The notes: generated by a model from the sequence alone, not told the origin. Shown: positions 9,725 through 19,873, counted from the first letter of the stretch. The stretch is DNA of 64,000 nucleotides from Cupriavidus cauae (GCF_008632125.1 NZ_VWRN01000019.1:99606-163605); one strand, 5' to 3'. Translations and numbers: made by a program.

Positions 9725-11840
9725 TCAGCCGAGCCGGACCGGCGGCTCGGTGGCGTGCACGGGTACCGTCGCCTGAGCGGTTACCGTTGCTCCGGCTTCC
9801 ACGCCGGCGGGCCTGTCGAAGCCAAGCCAATGGCGAAGCCCTGGAGGCAGTTTACCCGCCATGTACAGCAAGAAGCCCGCGCGCCGCTCATATTCCAGCC
9901 GCATCGACGTCTTGCCCTCGACAAAGTCCTGGAACAGCTGCCGCAACGGCTTGAGCATCGCTTCGTCGCTGCGTAGGGTCATGCTTTCGATCAGTTTCCT
10001 CAGCGCCATTTCGTCGGCGGAAGACGCACAGCACCGCAGGCTGTCGATCATTGTCTTCCTGTCGTCGGCATAAACGTCGTCGAGACGAACCAGGGATCGC
10101 AGCTCCAATGCCTGGAGCAGGGCTCGATCCATTCCAAACTCTGCCATCGCTTTCCACAGAGTGTCTCGGGTAACGGGCCGATCGCGATCGAGGAGTGCTT
10201 TCAGCAAGGCATCGATGGCAAGGAACTTGTTTTCCCGCATCTCGTCGATCGTGGCGTCACGTTGTGCATCGAGGAAGTGTTTGGCTTGCTCATGCGCCTG
10301 CATGTCGTTGTCGGCCAGCACATTGGTGTTATGGCGGTTCTTGTAGTTGCGGATAACGCTGGCGACAAGCCATACCGTGCCGCTCAGCAGCGCCACGGCA
10401 CCCACCACGATGCCGACCGGGGTACCAGTCCGAATACCGCCGCGGCCACGATCAAACCGGTACCGATCCCGATCGAGACGCCGCCATATGCCATGCGGAA
10501 CTTGGCCCACCAGATCTTCAGCCGTTCGGCTGCCTCGATGGCCCCAAATGCCTTTTCGCGGTGGTGCATCATGACTTCGATCATGTCATTGGCGCGCTGA
10601 ATATCGGCAAGTCTTGCCGATTCCGCGTGCTCGACCTCTTGTGCCGGTTCATGCTGTTGTGCGATGACTGGCACGGATGCCTTGGCGGAAGCAGCATTGC
10701 GTGGCCGCTCCTGTGGAAGCGCACTCGCGATATCCGACACGCGCCGCTGGCGAGCGTGCGGGTCCTGCCAGTCCGATCCCCGGATTCGAGCCGCTTGGAT
10801 GTCTTCCAGCCGGCGCGTGGCCTGATACCAGGCCAGTGCCCCCGCAGCGACATGCATGGTGCCCATCGCCACGCTAAACGCACCACCGGCGACACCGGCT
10901 GCGGCGAGGTTCACTCCCGGAACACCGGCCTTCCCGAGGGTCGCCGCAACGCTGCACGCGGTCCCGCCCAACTGGATCACGACGTCGCGTGCGGTAGCCA
11001 GACCCAGCGCGTGAATGTTATCGGTGGCGTCGGCCAGTTCGTTGGCAGCCTGTTCGTACTGGATATAGTCTTTGAGATCCTTGACGAGCTCCAGGGCCCG
11101 CTCCTTGAGCTGCTCGACTACGTCCTGCAGGCCGGCTTCTGTATCGGCCAATTTTCTGGGCGGCTGGGTCGGATCCGATTCGTGCGCGATCTCTGGTAGA
11201 GGTTTGTTCTCATCGTCGACCGGCCAGTTCCGCAGCAGGGCCTCCAATTCACGTTGCCGGTCGAACAACCATGCGATCCGCTCTTTGTACTCATCATCGC
11301 CGTGCACGAATCGCTCATGACCATTTGCACACTGGCGGATGTATTCTTTCAGCTCGCTTTTCTTGCGATCGGCCTTCCATGTCAGGTGAACAGTCCCAGC
11401 TGCTTCCAGAATAGCGAAGACGCCGCGACCAACCCCGCTTCGCTCGTCGCTGGCGCGTGAGAGGTAATGGACAGCGTATCCATCTTTCCGGTCGCAAAAG
11501 CGGTCACCTGGAGGATCGCGCGACCGGCCGTCGTCGAACCCCACGCGCCATATGTCAACTCGTTGAGTAAATGCCAACCTTTGGTTTTTTCCAGTTTGGC
11601 ATGTGTCAAAAAAGGAGGCGGCCACCTTGGCGTTTCCATACTGCCTGCGGGAACCTCGCCGGGAGCTGCCTGGTTGGCCAACTGAGCAGTTCTTGGGAGG
11701 GACTTGTCTAGCTCTTCTGTCGAGCGCGTGGCGATGTCGGCCTCTGCAGGGCTCGGATCGCGATCTGCGATACCACCGACTGACTCGAGAATTTTTCCTT
11801 GATTCCCACAAACGACAGACCGAAAAGAGCCAATTGGCAT
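9725..11840 (-). pseudogene. Frameshifted large protein with coiled-coil and membrane segments, effector-like
   Basis: One gene of about 705 codons appears split over three frames. It starts at the ATG at 11840, preceded by GGAGGAG. The first frame reads to a stop near 11382. The reading resumes one frame over (from about 11430), then shifts again near 10420, where IVAAAVFG must join TGTPVGIVVGAVALLSG. Both shifts are explained by single-base deletions. The joined product has a Ser/Pro-rich polar N-terminus of about 100 residues, an acidic/basic helical middle (KADRKKSELKEYI), a hydrophobic stretch around VNLAAAGVAGGAFSVAMG, a strong membrane pair and a helical C-terminus. I do not recognise the family. 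Codon use is less GC-rich than in neighbours. It lies just after an F-box-like gene on the same strand. Confidence 0.55.
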
Positions 11841-11953
11841 GGTCTCCTCCAGGGGTTGTTCCGTTCGTTATCGCCAGCGCCGCCTTGGCCCATATGTCCC
11901 GGCGCACGGCAGATAAAAAATCTCATGCGGTTTGCCCGCGCTCGCTCGCCTGG

Positions 11954-13224
11954 CTACCACAGGACGGCCGGCAATGAGTCGGCGCGAGGCACCGGCTTAC
12001 TCTTGGGCTCATAGGCACGCATGGGATCGATCGGCGGCACCGTACCCGGTAGGGGTTCGGGCGGGGCCAGATAGTCGAGTTCTTCTTCGCTGCAAGCAGC
12101 CATATAGGGATCCGATCCTCGTCCGCGCGTGTTGGATAACCGGTCGAGGAGGCTGATCAAGAGATCCGTCTCATGGCCAATCGAGAACTTGACGCGGAAC
12201 TTGTGGGTAAGTTGGCTGAAGCCATGGCGCAGCGCACGCAATGCCACATAGTCCTCGTCACGGGGAACGGCGGACATTGATTTGTAAATCGATTCCCAAC
12301 GCCGCACGGAGCCCGGCACATCGTTCGGACTGATTCTTTGCGCCAACTGCGCCAGAACGCGCAATCGGGCGAAGCGAATTTCCTCATTGGCTGGATCCAG
12401 CTCGAGCGCCGTTTTGGTCAGCATGTCGAAGGACTTGCTGTCGGTATGGGGGATCCAACGTGCGAAGTAGCGCATCAATTCCAGTGCCCACAGATCCGAG
12501 TGCCTCCGCGCGCGGTCGAGCACGTCGATGATCAGGTTTTGCCTGCCCTGGACCGACATTGACCGCGTCATGAAAATCACTGTTCGCATGGCCCATTCGC
12601 GCGTGACCGGCTTCTGCGTTGCCACTGTATCGACCATCGAGAGGATCTGATCGGAGCGATCCATTCCGGCGATGCGTCGGGCAATGACATCGTCGTTTCG
12701 ATACTGCGGCATCATCGACAAGGCCTTGAGGGCGAATGAAAGGCCTTGCATGTGGTGGCGAGTGTGGAACCTCCGATCTGGAGATACCGCTCATTTGGGG
12801 GAATCCGGACCAATACCTCACATAACAATTCGGACGGAAGATCGAGTACTGGAAACGGCGTGGCGGGTTTCGAAGGCAGTACCGGCCTGGGCTGCTGTTG
12901 GACCGGCGCATACATCTGATCATCCTCTCGCGGCGGCTTGTCCGGCCCGACGCGCAAATCGGAGCTGGCGCATCGCTTTAGCCGCTGCGACGGCGTATTG
13001 AGGCGGCCGAAGAAGGAGAGCACCGCATCCCATGCGCCGGTAATGCCTTCGCGCGGAGAGCGGGGGGCAGCGTCTTGCGTTCGGCGGTGATATTGAACGC
13101 AGGCCGCGCTTCCGCCAGCCTGAATTGCCATCGTTCCATGATGGCTCCGTGAATTGACGTCTGCTGTGGGCGGTGGTCTGGTATCGACGGCGGCGGACGA
13201 ACAGGCATGAGTGGTGCCAGCCAT
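11954..13224 (-). pseudogene. F-box-like protein with helical repeat C-terminus, frameshifted
   Basis: The ATG at 13224 has a strong RBS (AGGAG, 6 bases upstream). The first frame gives about 165 residues. Residues 1-120 are polar and low in structure; residues about 126-162 read VLDLPSELLCEVLVRIPPN then a Leu-rich turn ending in TTCKAF, closely matching the F-box pattern LPxELLxxVLxxLP...L...CKxF. The frame then stops at 12712, while the adjacent frame continues from about 12750 with ALKALSMMPQYRND and some 260 residues of helical, repeat-like sequence ending at 11954. A one-base deletion near 12735-12765 explains the break. F-box proteins in bacteria are typically secreted effectors that recruit host Skp1-Cullin ligases. 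Secretion is not shown here. Confidence 0.55.
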
Positions 13225-13667
13225 GATTGCTCCTGAGGAAGTGGGGATGGGACCGCCAGCGCTTGGCGGTGGTTAGCACCGATGGGGGGACGTGCTTGCC
13301 GGTGCTAACGCGGAAGTGTCGACGTCGAGGTTTTACTCAACTGTCGAATTCCGCCGCAACTTTTGCGATTTGAGGAACCAGGCCGGCGCGGACCTGGCGC
13401 GCCGATCGCCGACCGTTCGGGAATAGGTCAGGGAACGAACGGACGACGGTCGGGAACGATCCGGGAGGAAGGAACGACGACCCCATCGTCATCACAGGGT
13501 CGTCGCTTTCGGGCAACAGGTGTGCGGCGGTGAGAGAGGCGCTTCGGGCGCAAATCCGCGCCCATGATTGACCGCGTTGCCCCTGCGCGCTACGGGGCGT
13601 TACGGAGCGCTCCTGAGCGTCGTGTGCCCCGATGCCGACCGATGCGGGCCGGGTCGACGCTGCCCGC
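13225..13667. other. Gene-free stretch upstream of the F-box-like gene
   Basis: 443 bases with no convincing ORF. It holds the promoter region of the minus-strand F-box-like gene and the 3' flank of opgD. The part around 13310-13370 is AT-richer than the surroundings. Several short GACGGTCGGGAACGA-like near repeats occur at 13410-13480. I found no exact HrpB-type box. Confidence 0.5.
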
Positions 13668-15287
13668 TCAGACGTTCGTCCGGAACGGATGGTACTGATA
13701 CAGCCACGTCTCCGACAGAGGCTTGCCGTTCAGACGCAGGAACAGCCGCATGTCGACCGGCTCGTCGCCGTCGACGGTCAGGTCGAACTGCGCGCGCCAG
13801 TGGCCCGGCACGCCGTTGGGCACGGCCTCGGTGAAGATGTACGAGAACTTGCCGCGCGAGGCCCACAGCACGGCCTCGGGCTTGGTGCCGAAGGGCAGGC
13901 CTTCGAGCGGTGCGCCCTTGAACTCGACCATGAACTTGCGCACGCCCGGCGGGCGCGGCTGGCCGGGCTGGCCGCCGTTGCCCATGCGCGTGGCCACGCA
14001 GCGGGCCAGCGGCGTGGGATAGGGTTCGTCCGCCAGCCAGTGCAGGCGGTAGCGCAGGCGATAGGCGTTGCCGGCCTTGGCCGGCGCCTTCGGCACCCAC
14101 ATCGCGACGATGTTGTCGTGAATCTCGTCGTCGGTCGGGATCTCGATCAGCTGCACGGTGCCGGCGCCCCAGCCCTCGCGCGGCTCGACCCACAGGCTCG
14201 GCCGGCGCTCGTAGAAGACGCCGTCCTGGTAGTGGTCGAAATTGCGGTCGCGCTGCAGCAGGCCGAAGCCGCGCGGGTTGTCGTCGCCGAAGGCGGACGC
14301 GATGGTGCGCGGCGGATTGTTCAGCGGACGCCAGACGCGCTCGCCCGCGCCGGTCCACATCGCCAGCCCGTCGGAGTCGTGCACCTCGGGGCGCCAGTCG
14401 ACGCCGGTGCGCTTGACCGACTCGGAATACCAGAACATCGAGGTCAGCGGTGCCAGGCCCAGGCGCCCGACGTCCTTGCGCAGGAACAGCGCGCAGTCGA
14501 CGTCCATCACCACGCCCTTGGCGCGCTGCATCGTGAAGCGGTAGGCGCCGGTGACGCTGGGCCCGTCGAGCAGCGCGTGCACGGTGACGGTATCGCTGCC
14601 GTCGCGCGGCGCCTCGAAATAGAAATGAGTGAAGGAGGGGAATTCCTCGGGCTTGTCCGGCTGCGCGACATCGACCGCGATGCCGCGCGCCGACAGGCCG
14701 TACTGATAGAGCTCGCCGATCGCGCGGAAGTACGAGGCGCCAAGAAAGGCGACCCAGTCGTTCTTGCGCCAGTCGAGCTTCTTCTGGTCGCCGAGCCGGC
14801 TCTCCTGGAAGCGAAAGCCGGCGAAACCGCTGCCGCGCGGCAGCTTGCGCGCCGGGCTGTTGGCCGGCATGTCGAAATACGACTCGTCATAGACGATCTC
14901 GCGGGCAGTGCCTCCCGAACTTGCACCGCCGGTCTCGACAAGATGCATCCGGACCGGCACGCGGAAGAAGGTGCCCAGGTGGAAGAAGGTCACCGGAAAC
15001 TGGCCGGGACCGTCGGCAAAGAGCGCATCGTCGGTGCGATAGCGGATCTTGCCGTGTTCCTCGTAGTCGATGCGGGCCAGGATGTCGGCCGGCGGGGAGG
15101 GGGGCGCGACATACGGCCGGCCTGCCATGGTGCGGGCCAGTTCGACCAGGCCCTCGTGGGTGAAGGGTTGGCCCTTGGCCAGTTTGATGCGGCCGGCGGC
15201 CAGAGCGGAAGCGGGAATGCCCAGTGCGGCGAGCGCAGCAGTGGCGGCGGCGGAGACCAGCACGGTCCGTCGGTTCATTTTCGGCAT
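13668..15287 (-). CDS. opgD: Periplasmic glucan biosynthesis protein OpgD (MdoD)
   Basis: A 539-residue OpgD/OpgG-family protein that acts in the periplasm on osmoregulated beta-glucan backbone. The N-terminus MPKMNRRTVLVSAAATAALAAL has a twin-arginine pair before a hydrophobic core, ending in ALAAG, so it is a likely Tat substrate, as known for OpgD. Conserved family segments include YRAIGELYQYGLSARG, FWYSESVKRTGVDWRPEVHDSDGLAMW and GFGLLQRDRNFDHYQD. Full family length. An alternative ATG three codons in (MNRR) is equally possible. The opgGH partners are not in the window. Confidence 0.92.
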   Translation of the reverse strand: MPKMNRRTVLVSAAATAALAALGIPASALAAGRIKLAKGQPFTHEGLVELARTMAGRPYVAPPSPPADILARIDYEEHGKIRYRTDDALFADGPGQFPVTFFHLGTFFRVPVRMHLVETGGASSGGTAREIVYDESYFDMPANSPARKLPRGSGFAGFRFQESRLGDQKKLDWRKNDWVAFLGASYFRAIGELYQYGLSARGIAVDVAQPDKPEEFPSFTHFYFEAPRDGSDTVTVHALLDGPSVTGAYRFTMQRAKGVVMDVDCALFLRKDVGRLGLAPLTSMFWYSESVKRTGVDWRPEVHDSDGLAMWTGAGERVWRPLNNPPRTIASAFGDDNPRGFGLLQRDRNFDHYQDGVFYERRPSLWVEPREGWGAGTVQLIEIPTDDEIHDNIVAMWVPKAPAKAGNAYRLRYRLHWLADEPYPTPLARCVATRMGNGGQPGQPRPPGVRKFMVEFKGAPLEGLPFGTKPEAVLWASRGKFSYIFTEAVPNGVPGHWRAQFDLTVDGDEPVDMRLFLRLNGKPLSETWLYQYHPFRTNV

Positions 15288-15677
15288 GCGGTGAATCGGC
15301 GTCTGGCGCCTTCAATGAAGTTGCAGAAAAGACGCCCGCTGGCGCAAAAAGTTCGACGGCTCCGTGGGGAGCCGGACGCCGCGGGCACGACAGAACGCAG
15401 CATGGTACCGCATGGCCCCGGCGCACTCGGCACTTGAAGGCATGCGCTACGGACGCGGTCGAGACGTGACAAGGAGCAGACGAGACGCCGCTGAGACCGG
15501 GGTGAGATCGGAATGAGACCTTGCCGGACGCTGGTTGGGGGCTGCCTGAACCCAGCTGGCACCTTCTGCGACCCTGCTCGGACTCGCCCCGCACGCAAAT
15601 AGAGGTTGTGATTCCGCGCTTGTGAAATATAGTATGTGATATATCAATTCACCAAAAAAGCACGGGAGACAGCCATC
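15288..15677. other. Gene-free divergent region between opgD and the PanE-like gene
   Basis: 390 bases with no supported gene; it should carry the promoters of both flanking genes. The only clear element is the regulon operator at 15627-15647. Confidence 0.6.
15627..15647. promoter_or_regulatory. Regulon operator, site 1 (PanE-like gene)
   Basis: On the minus strand it reads TGATATATCACATAC, identical to sites near 34568, 44276 and 45043. It ends 30 bases before the ATG of the PanE-like gene and likely overlaps the promoter -10 region. Confidence 0.8.
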
Positions 15678-16652
15678 ATGAAGGTATGTATCTACGGCGC
15701 CGGCGCCATCGGCGGCTACATCGGCGCGCAACTGGCCGGGGCGGGCGTCGACGTCAGCTTCGTCGCACGTGGGCCGCACCTGGCGGCGATGCAGGCGAAC
15801 GGCGTCAAGCTGCTGATCGACGGCGAGGAGCGGGTGCAAAAGGTCCGCTGCACCTCGGACCCCCGCGAACTCGGCGAACAGGACTATGTGTTCATCACGC
15901 TGAAGGCGCATTCGGTGCCAGGCGTGGTCGACCTGATGCAGCCGCTGCTGGGCCCGGATACCGCGATCGTCACCGGCGTCAACGGCATCCCCTACTGGTA
16001 TTTCTATCGGCACGGCGGCGAGCTGGCCGGCACCACGCTGCAGAGCGTCGATCCGGGCGGCCGGCAATGGAGCGGCTTCGGTCCCGAGCGCGCGATCGGC
16101 TGCGTGCTCTATCCCGCGGCGGAAATCGCCGCGCCGGGCGTCATCCGGCACGTCTACGGCAAGAAATTCCCGCTCGGCGAACCTGACGGCACGCGCTCGG
16201 AACGGGTGCTGCGCCTCAGCGAGGCGATGATCGCCGCCGACCTGGAGGCGCCGGTGCGCGAGGACATCCGCAACGAGATCTGGCTCAAGCTGTGGGGCAA
16301 TCTGTGCTTCAACCCGATCAGCGCGCTGACCCACGCCACGCTGGACGTCATCACGTCTGACCCGGGCACGCGCGCGCTGTCGAGGCAGATGATGCTCGAG
16401 GCCAAGTCGATCGCCGAACGCTTCGGCGTGCATTTCCGCGTCGATGTCGAGCGGCGGATCGACGGCGCGGGGGCCGTGGGGGCGCACAAGACCTCGATGC
16501 TGCAGGATCTGGAGGCGGGCAGGGCGATGGAAATCGACCCGCTGCTGACGGTGGTGCAGGAGATGGGCCGGCTGGTCGGCCAGCCGACGCCGATGATCGA
16601 CGCGGTGCTGTCGCTGATCAAGCAGCGCGAGCGGATGGCGCAGGCGGCGTGA
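15678..16652 (+). CDS. PanE/ApbA-family ketopantoate reductase-like dehydrogenase
   Basis: A 324-residue NAD(P)-dependent 2-oxoacid reductase of the 2-dehydropantoate 2-reductase family. The Rossmann motif is at the N-terminus (VCIYGAGAIGGYIGAQLAG). The C-terminal domain carries the family's catalytic Lys and Asn region (IWLKLWGNLCFNPISALT). The ATG at 15678 follows GGGAGA. The presence of the shared operator 30 bases upstream places it in the oxalate-type regulon rather than in pantothenate synthesis. A role in reducing a 2-oxoacid such as glyoxylate or a related intermediate is an inference. Confidence 0.8.
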   Translation: MKVCIYGAGAIGGYIGAQLAGAGVDVSFVARGPHLAAMQANGVKLLIDGEERVQKVRCTSDPRELGEQDYVFITLKAHSVPGVVDLMQPLLGPDTAIVTGVNGIPYWYFYRHGGELAGTTLQSVDPGGRQWSGFGPERAIGCVLYPAAEIAAPGVIRHVYGKKFPLGEPDGTRSERVLRLSEAMIAADLEAPVREDIRNEIWLKLWGNLCFNPISALTHATLDVITSDPGTRALSRQMMLEAKSIAERFGVHFRVDVERRIDGAGAVGAHKTSMLQDLEAGRAMEIDPLLTVVQEMGRLVGQPTPMIDAVLSLIKQRERMAQAA

Positions 16653-16801
16653 GCGCGGCCGGGCCCGCCATGGCGGCCACCATGGCGCTGGCCGTGGTGA
16701 CCGCCATGACGGTGACCATGGCCTGGGCGGCGCAGCGGGTCGGTTGCGCCGCCGCCACGCCTGGACGATGCCGCCAGATCGAAGTGGCGGTGCACGCGTT
16801 C

Positions 16802-16816
16802 TGATATACCATATAC
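16802..16816. promoter_or_regulatory. Regulon operator, site 2 (GntR gene, variant)
   Basis: TGATATACCATATAC differs from the core TGATATATCACATAC at two positions and lies 21 bases before the ATG of the GntR regulator. It suggests autoregulation and links this regulator to the other sites. Confidence 0.6.
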
Positions 16817-16837
16817 AAAAATCGAAAGAGCGATCCC

Positions 16838-17590
16838 ATGTCCGTGCAACCCGCGCAACGTCAAGCCGAGATGTCTTCCGCCACTGCCTCAGATGCGCCT
16901 CCCCCGGGCCTGGCGCTGTCCCTGCAGCCGATCAACGCCGGCGCCAGCCTGCGCGACCAGGCCTACGCGATGCTGCGGCAGGCGATCGCCGATGCCGACA
17001 TCTACCAGTCGCGCGAGGAGATCCGGCTCGACGAGCGCGTCCTGAGCGAAGCGCTGGGCGTCAGCCGCACGCCGATCCGCGAGGCGATGACGCTGCTGGA
17101 GCAGGAAGGCTTCCTGCGCACGGTGCCGCGCCGCGGCATCTACATCATGCGCAAGACCAAGCGCGAAATCGTAGAAATGATCCAGATGTGGGCCGCGCTG
17201 GAGAGCATGGCCGCGCGCCTGGCGACGCTGCATGCCACCGACGAGGAGATCTCGCGGCTGCGGCATATGTTCGACAACTTCCGCGATACCACGCCGGCCG
17301 AGCATATCGAGGAATACTCGGACGCCAATATCGCGTTCCATCAGGCGATCGTGCAGCTGTCGAAGTCGCAGATCATCATGGACACGATCAAGAACATCTT
17401 CATCCACGTCCGTGCGATCCGGAAGATGACGATCTCGCAGAGCGACCGCGCCGCGCGCTCGATCGTCGACCATCTGCGCATCATCGAGGCGCTGGAAAAA
17501 CGCGATACCGAACTGGCCGAACGGCTGGTGCGCCAGCACTCGCTGGACCTGGCCGACTACGTCGAGAAGAACTGCGATTTTCTCGACTGA
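16838..17590 (+). CDS. GntR-family (FCD) regulator, candidate controller of the oxalate-type regulon
   Basis: A 250-residue regulator. The winged helix (about residues 40-105) includes LSEALGVSRTPIREAMTLLEQ. The FCD ligand domain follows, with metal-type residues in DANIAFHQAIV and the late His pair region (DHLRIIEALEKRD). It lies downstream of the PanE-like gene on the same strand, with a variant of the shared operator just before its ATG and a strong terminator after its stop. It is the only GntR protein near the six operator copies, and FCD regulators bind AT-rich palindromes like these, so it is the best candidate for the regulon repressor. Confidence 0.85.
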   Translation: MSVQPAQRQAEMSSATASDAPPPGLALSLQPINAGASLRDQAYAMLRQAIADADIYQSREEIRLDERVLSEALGVSRTPIREAMTLLEQEGFLRTVPRRGIYIMRKTKREIVEMIQMWAALESMAARLATLHATDEEISRLRHMFDNFRDTTPAEHIEEYSDANIAFHQAIVQLSKSQIIMDTIKNIFIHVRAIRKMTISQSDRAARSIVDHLRIIEALEKRDTELAERLVRQHSLDLADYVEKNCDFLD

Positions 17591-17622
17591 CGACAGTCCC
17601 GCGGCACGCGCCGCAAGCATCG

Positions 17623-17646
17623 AAGGCCGGTTCGCCGGCCTTTTTT
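17623..17646 (+). terminator. Rho-independent terminator after the GntR gene
   Basis: Perfect 8-bp stem AAGGCCGG / CCGGCCTT with a TTCG loop, followed by a run of T. It lies 33 bases after the GntR stop. Confidence 0.92.
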
Positions 17647-17727
17647 CATGTCCCCGCCCGAATCATGTCTCCGCGGCATGCTGGCCCCGCCGCATCATGG
17701 CCCCGCCGCATCATGGCCGCACCAGCA

Positions 17728-18642
17728 TCACGCCCGCGCCTGCGTCTCCCGCACGAATTCCGAGGCCGACTCCAGCAGCCATTCCCGCAACCGCGACATC
17801 GCGTCGCTGACCGGCTGCATTTCGGGATAGACGAGGTAGTACCCGCCCGATGACGGCATCGCCAGCGGCACCGGCATCACCAGCTCGCCTTCCTCCAGAT
17901 AGCGCTCGACCAGGAAGCGCGGCACCAGCCCGATGCCCAGCTTCGCGCGCGCGGCGGCGATCACCATGCTGTGGTGGTCGTAGCGCGTGCCGCGCATCGC
18001 ATTGACGTCCTCGACGCCCGCGAGGCGCATCCATTGTTCCCACTCGAACTGGCGCGTCGACAGATGCAAAAGCTCCGCCCCGGCGATATCGGCCGGGCGG
18101 ATGCGCTTGCGGCCGCCGAAGTAGTCGGGATGGCAGACCGGCACCGACTCCTCGGGAAACAGCGGATCGGCGCGAGCGCCGGGGTAGTGTGGCTCGCCGA
18201 AGTGGATGGCGGCGTCGAAATCCGTTCCGTCGAACAGGAACACGTCCGAGCGCGCGGTCAGGTTCAGCACCACCTGCGGATGGCGCGCGTAGAAGTCGGG
18301 CAGCCGCGGAATCAGCCATTCGACCGCCAGCGTCGGCAGGCAGGCGAGCTCGACGATGCCGCCGCTGCCCTCGTGCGCCATGATGTCCAGCGTATCGCGC
18401 TGCAGCTTGCGCAGCGTTTCGCGGACCTGCCGGCTGTACAGCGTGCCGGCCGGCGTCAGCGTCAGCCGCTGGTTGACGCGATGGAACAGCTGCACGCCGA
18501 GCTGGCTTTCCAGCGTGGCGATCTGCCGCGACACCGCGCTCTCGGTGACGTAGAGATCGGCCGCCGCGCGGCGCAGGTTCAGATGCGAGGCGGCGGCCTC
18601 GAAGGCGCGAAGACTGGACAGGCTGGGGACGCGAAAAGCCAT
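17728..18642 (-). CDS. LysR-family regulator (GcvA-like)
   Basis: A 304-residue LysR protein. The helix-turn-helix covers LRAFEAAASHLNLRRAAADL and VTESAVSRQIATLE (residues about 10-45), and a substrate-binding domain of GcvA type follows (about 95-295). It is divergent from the Bug receptor gene that starts the 2-aminoadipate-type operon, with a perfect palindrome in the gap, so it most likely controls that operon. The ligand is unknown. Confidence 0.88.
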   Translation of the reverse strand: MAFRVPSLSSLRAFEAAASHLNLRRAAADLYVTESAVSRQIATLESQLGVQLFHRVNQRLTLTPAGTLYSRQVRETLRKLQRDTLDIMAHEGSGGIVELACLPTLAVEWLIPRLPDFYARHPQVVLNLTARSDVFLFDGTDFDAAIHFGEPHYPGARADPLFPEESVPVCHPDYFGGRKRIRPADIAGAELLHLSTRQFEWEQWMRLAGVEDVNAMRGTRYDHHSMVIAAARAKLGIGLVPRFLVERYLEEGELVMPVPLAMPSSGGYYLVYPEMQPVSDAMSRLREWLLESASEFVRETQARA

Positions 18643-18717
18643 TGGCGCGATGGGGTGGAACGTGGTTGCGAAGTGGGCAGGACGTGGGCGGGGCGTAGGT
18701 GCGACGTGGCCCGCAAA

Positions 18718-18740
18718 GTTGATGCGTTTTTCTCATCAAC
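18718..18740. promoter_or_regulatory. Putative LysR binding palindrome
   Basis: GTTGATG-N9-CATCAAC, a perfect 7-base inverted repeat in the gap between the LysR gene (start 18642) and the Bug gene (start 18860). Size and placement fit a LysR recognition site. Confidence 0.6.
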
Positions 18741-18859
18741 CCCGGCAAATTTCTCGCTTGAGCACCGTTCGGGGATGAGAAAGAATCGGCGCCGTAGCAA
18801 ATACCAAAGCCAATACCAACACCAATACCAACACAGCAAGAGCCCCCGGAGGAGACCGC

Positions 18860-19873
18860 ATGACAAAGATGAACCCGTCCCGCATTCCTGCTGCCATCGC
18901 TGCCGCCATCGCGGCCGTCGCGCTGGCCGTGCCGATGACCTCAGCCGTAGCGCAGACGCAGGATTTTCCGAACAAGGCGGTCCGCATCGTCGTGCCGTAC
19001 CCGCCGGGCGGGACGACCGATATGGTAACCCGGCTGATCGGCGATCAATTGTCGAAGGTCTGGGGCCAGCCGGTCATCGTGGACAACCGTCCCGGTGCCG
19101 GCGGCATCGTCGGCACCAGCCTGGCGGCGAAGGCGCCGTCCGACGGCTATACGCTGCTGATGGGCTCGGTCGGCGAGTTCGCCATCAATCCGACGCTGTA
19201 CCGCAAGCTGGCCTACGACGTCGCCGATTTCGCGCCGGTGTCGCTGGTCGCCCGCGTGCCGAACGTGCTGGTGATGTCGCCCGCGTTCGCCGAGCGCTCC
19301 AGGGTGATGTCGCTGCCCGATTTCGTCGCCTATGTGAAGGCCAATCCGAAGAAGGTCAACATGGCCTCGGCCGGCAACGGTACCTCGACCCATCTGGCCG
19401 GCGAGCTGTTCCAGCGCATGACCCACACCGAGATGAGCCACGTGCCCTACAAGGGCAGCAGCCCGGCGATCTCGGACATGATGGCCGGCAATGTCGACGT
19501 GATGTTCGACAACCTGCCCGCCTCGCTCGAATTCATTCGCGCCGGCAAGCTCAAGCCGCTGGCGGTGACCTCGGCGCAGCGCTCGCCGGCGCTGCAGGAT
19601 GTGCCGACGGTGGCCGCAGCCGGTCCGGTGCCGGGCTTCGACGCGACGCCGTGGTTCGGCCTGTTCGCGCCGAAGGGGGTGTCGCCGGCGGTGGCCGAGA
19701 AGATCAGCAAGGACCTGGCGGTCGCGCTGAATGACGCGAAGATCCTCGGCCGCATGCGCAATATCGGCGCCGAACCGGCCTTCAACACGCCCACCCAGTT
19801 CGCCGAACTGGTCAAGCGCGACCGCGAGAAGTGGGGCGAGGTCGTCAGGCAGTCCGGCGCGACCATCGATTGA
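18860..19873 (+). CDS. Bug-family (tripartite tricarboxylate receptor) periplasmic binding protein
   Basis: A 337-residue extracytoplasmic solute receptor. The signal peptide spans about residues 8-32 (cleavage near SAVAQ). The mature part has the Bug hallmark segments [41 protein letters not shown] and [11 protein letters not shown]. Bug proteins bind small carboxylates or amino acids in the periplasm. GGAGGAG lies just before the ATG. No TctAB membrane partners are encoded nearby, which is usual for Bug genes. Being first in the operon with HglS and the aminotransferase, it may bind 2-aminoadipate, lysine or a related acid; this is inferred. Confidence 0.9.
   Translation: MTKMNPSRIPAAIAAAIAAVALAVPMTSAVAQTQDFPNKAVRIVVPYPPGGTTDMVTRLIGDQLSKVWGQPVIVDNRPGAGGIVGTSLAAKAPSDGYTLLMGSVGEFAINPTLYRKLAYDVADFAPVSLVARVPNVLVMSPAFAERSRVMSLPDFVAYVKANPKKVNMASAGNGTSTHLAGELFQRMTHTEMSHVPYKGSSPAISDMMAGNVDVMFDNLPASLEFIRAGKLKPLAVTSAQRSPALQDVPTVAAAGPVPGFDATPWFGLFAPKGVSPAVAEKISKDLAVALNDAKILGRMRNIGAEPAFNTPTQFAELVKRDREKWGEVVRQSGATID

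Noticed and set aside
10410..11440. Programmed ribosomal frameshifting in the large minus-strand gene
   Set aside because: No slippery heptamer or downstream pseudoknot is evident at either break, and two shifts in one gene make decay or base-call errors more likely.
13310..13370. HrpB/PIP-type promoter box upstream of the F-box-like gene
   Set aside because: The minus strand has TTCG followed 15-16 bases later by CTCG/TCGA, not the required TTCG-N16-TTCG, so type III co-regulation cannot be claimed from it.
15678..16652. Annotation as biosynthetic panE
   Set aside because: The family fits, but the shared operator and neighbouring GntR gene point to a catabolic role, so no pantothenate symbol is given.
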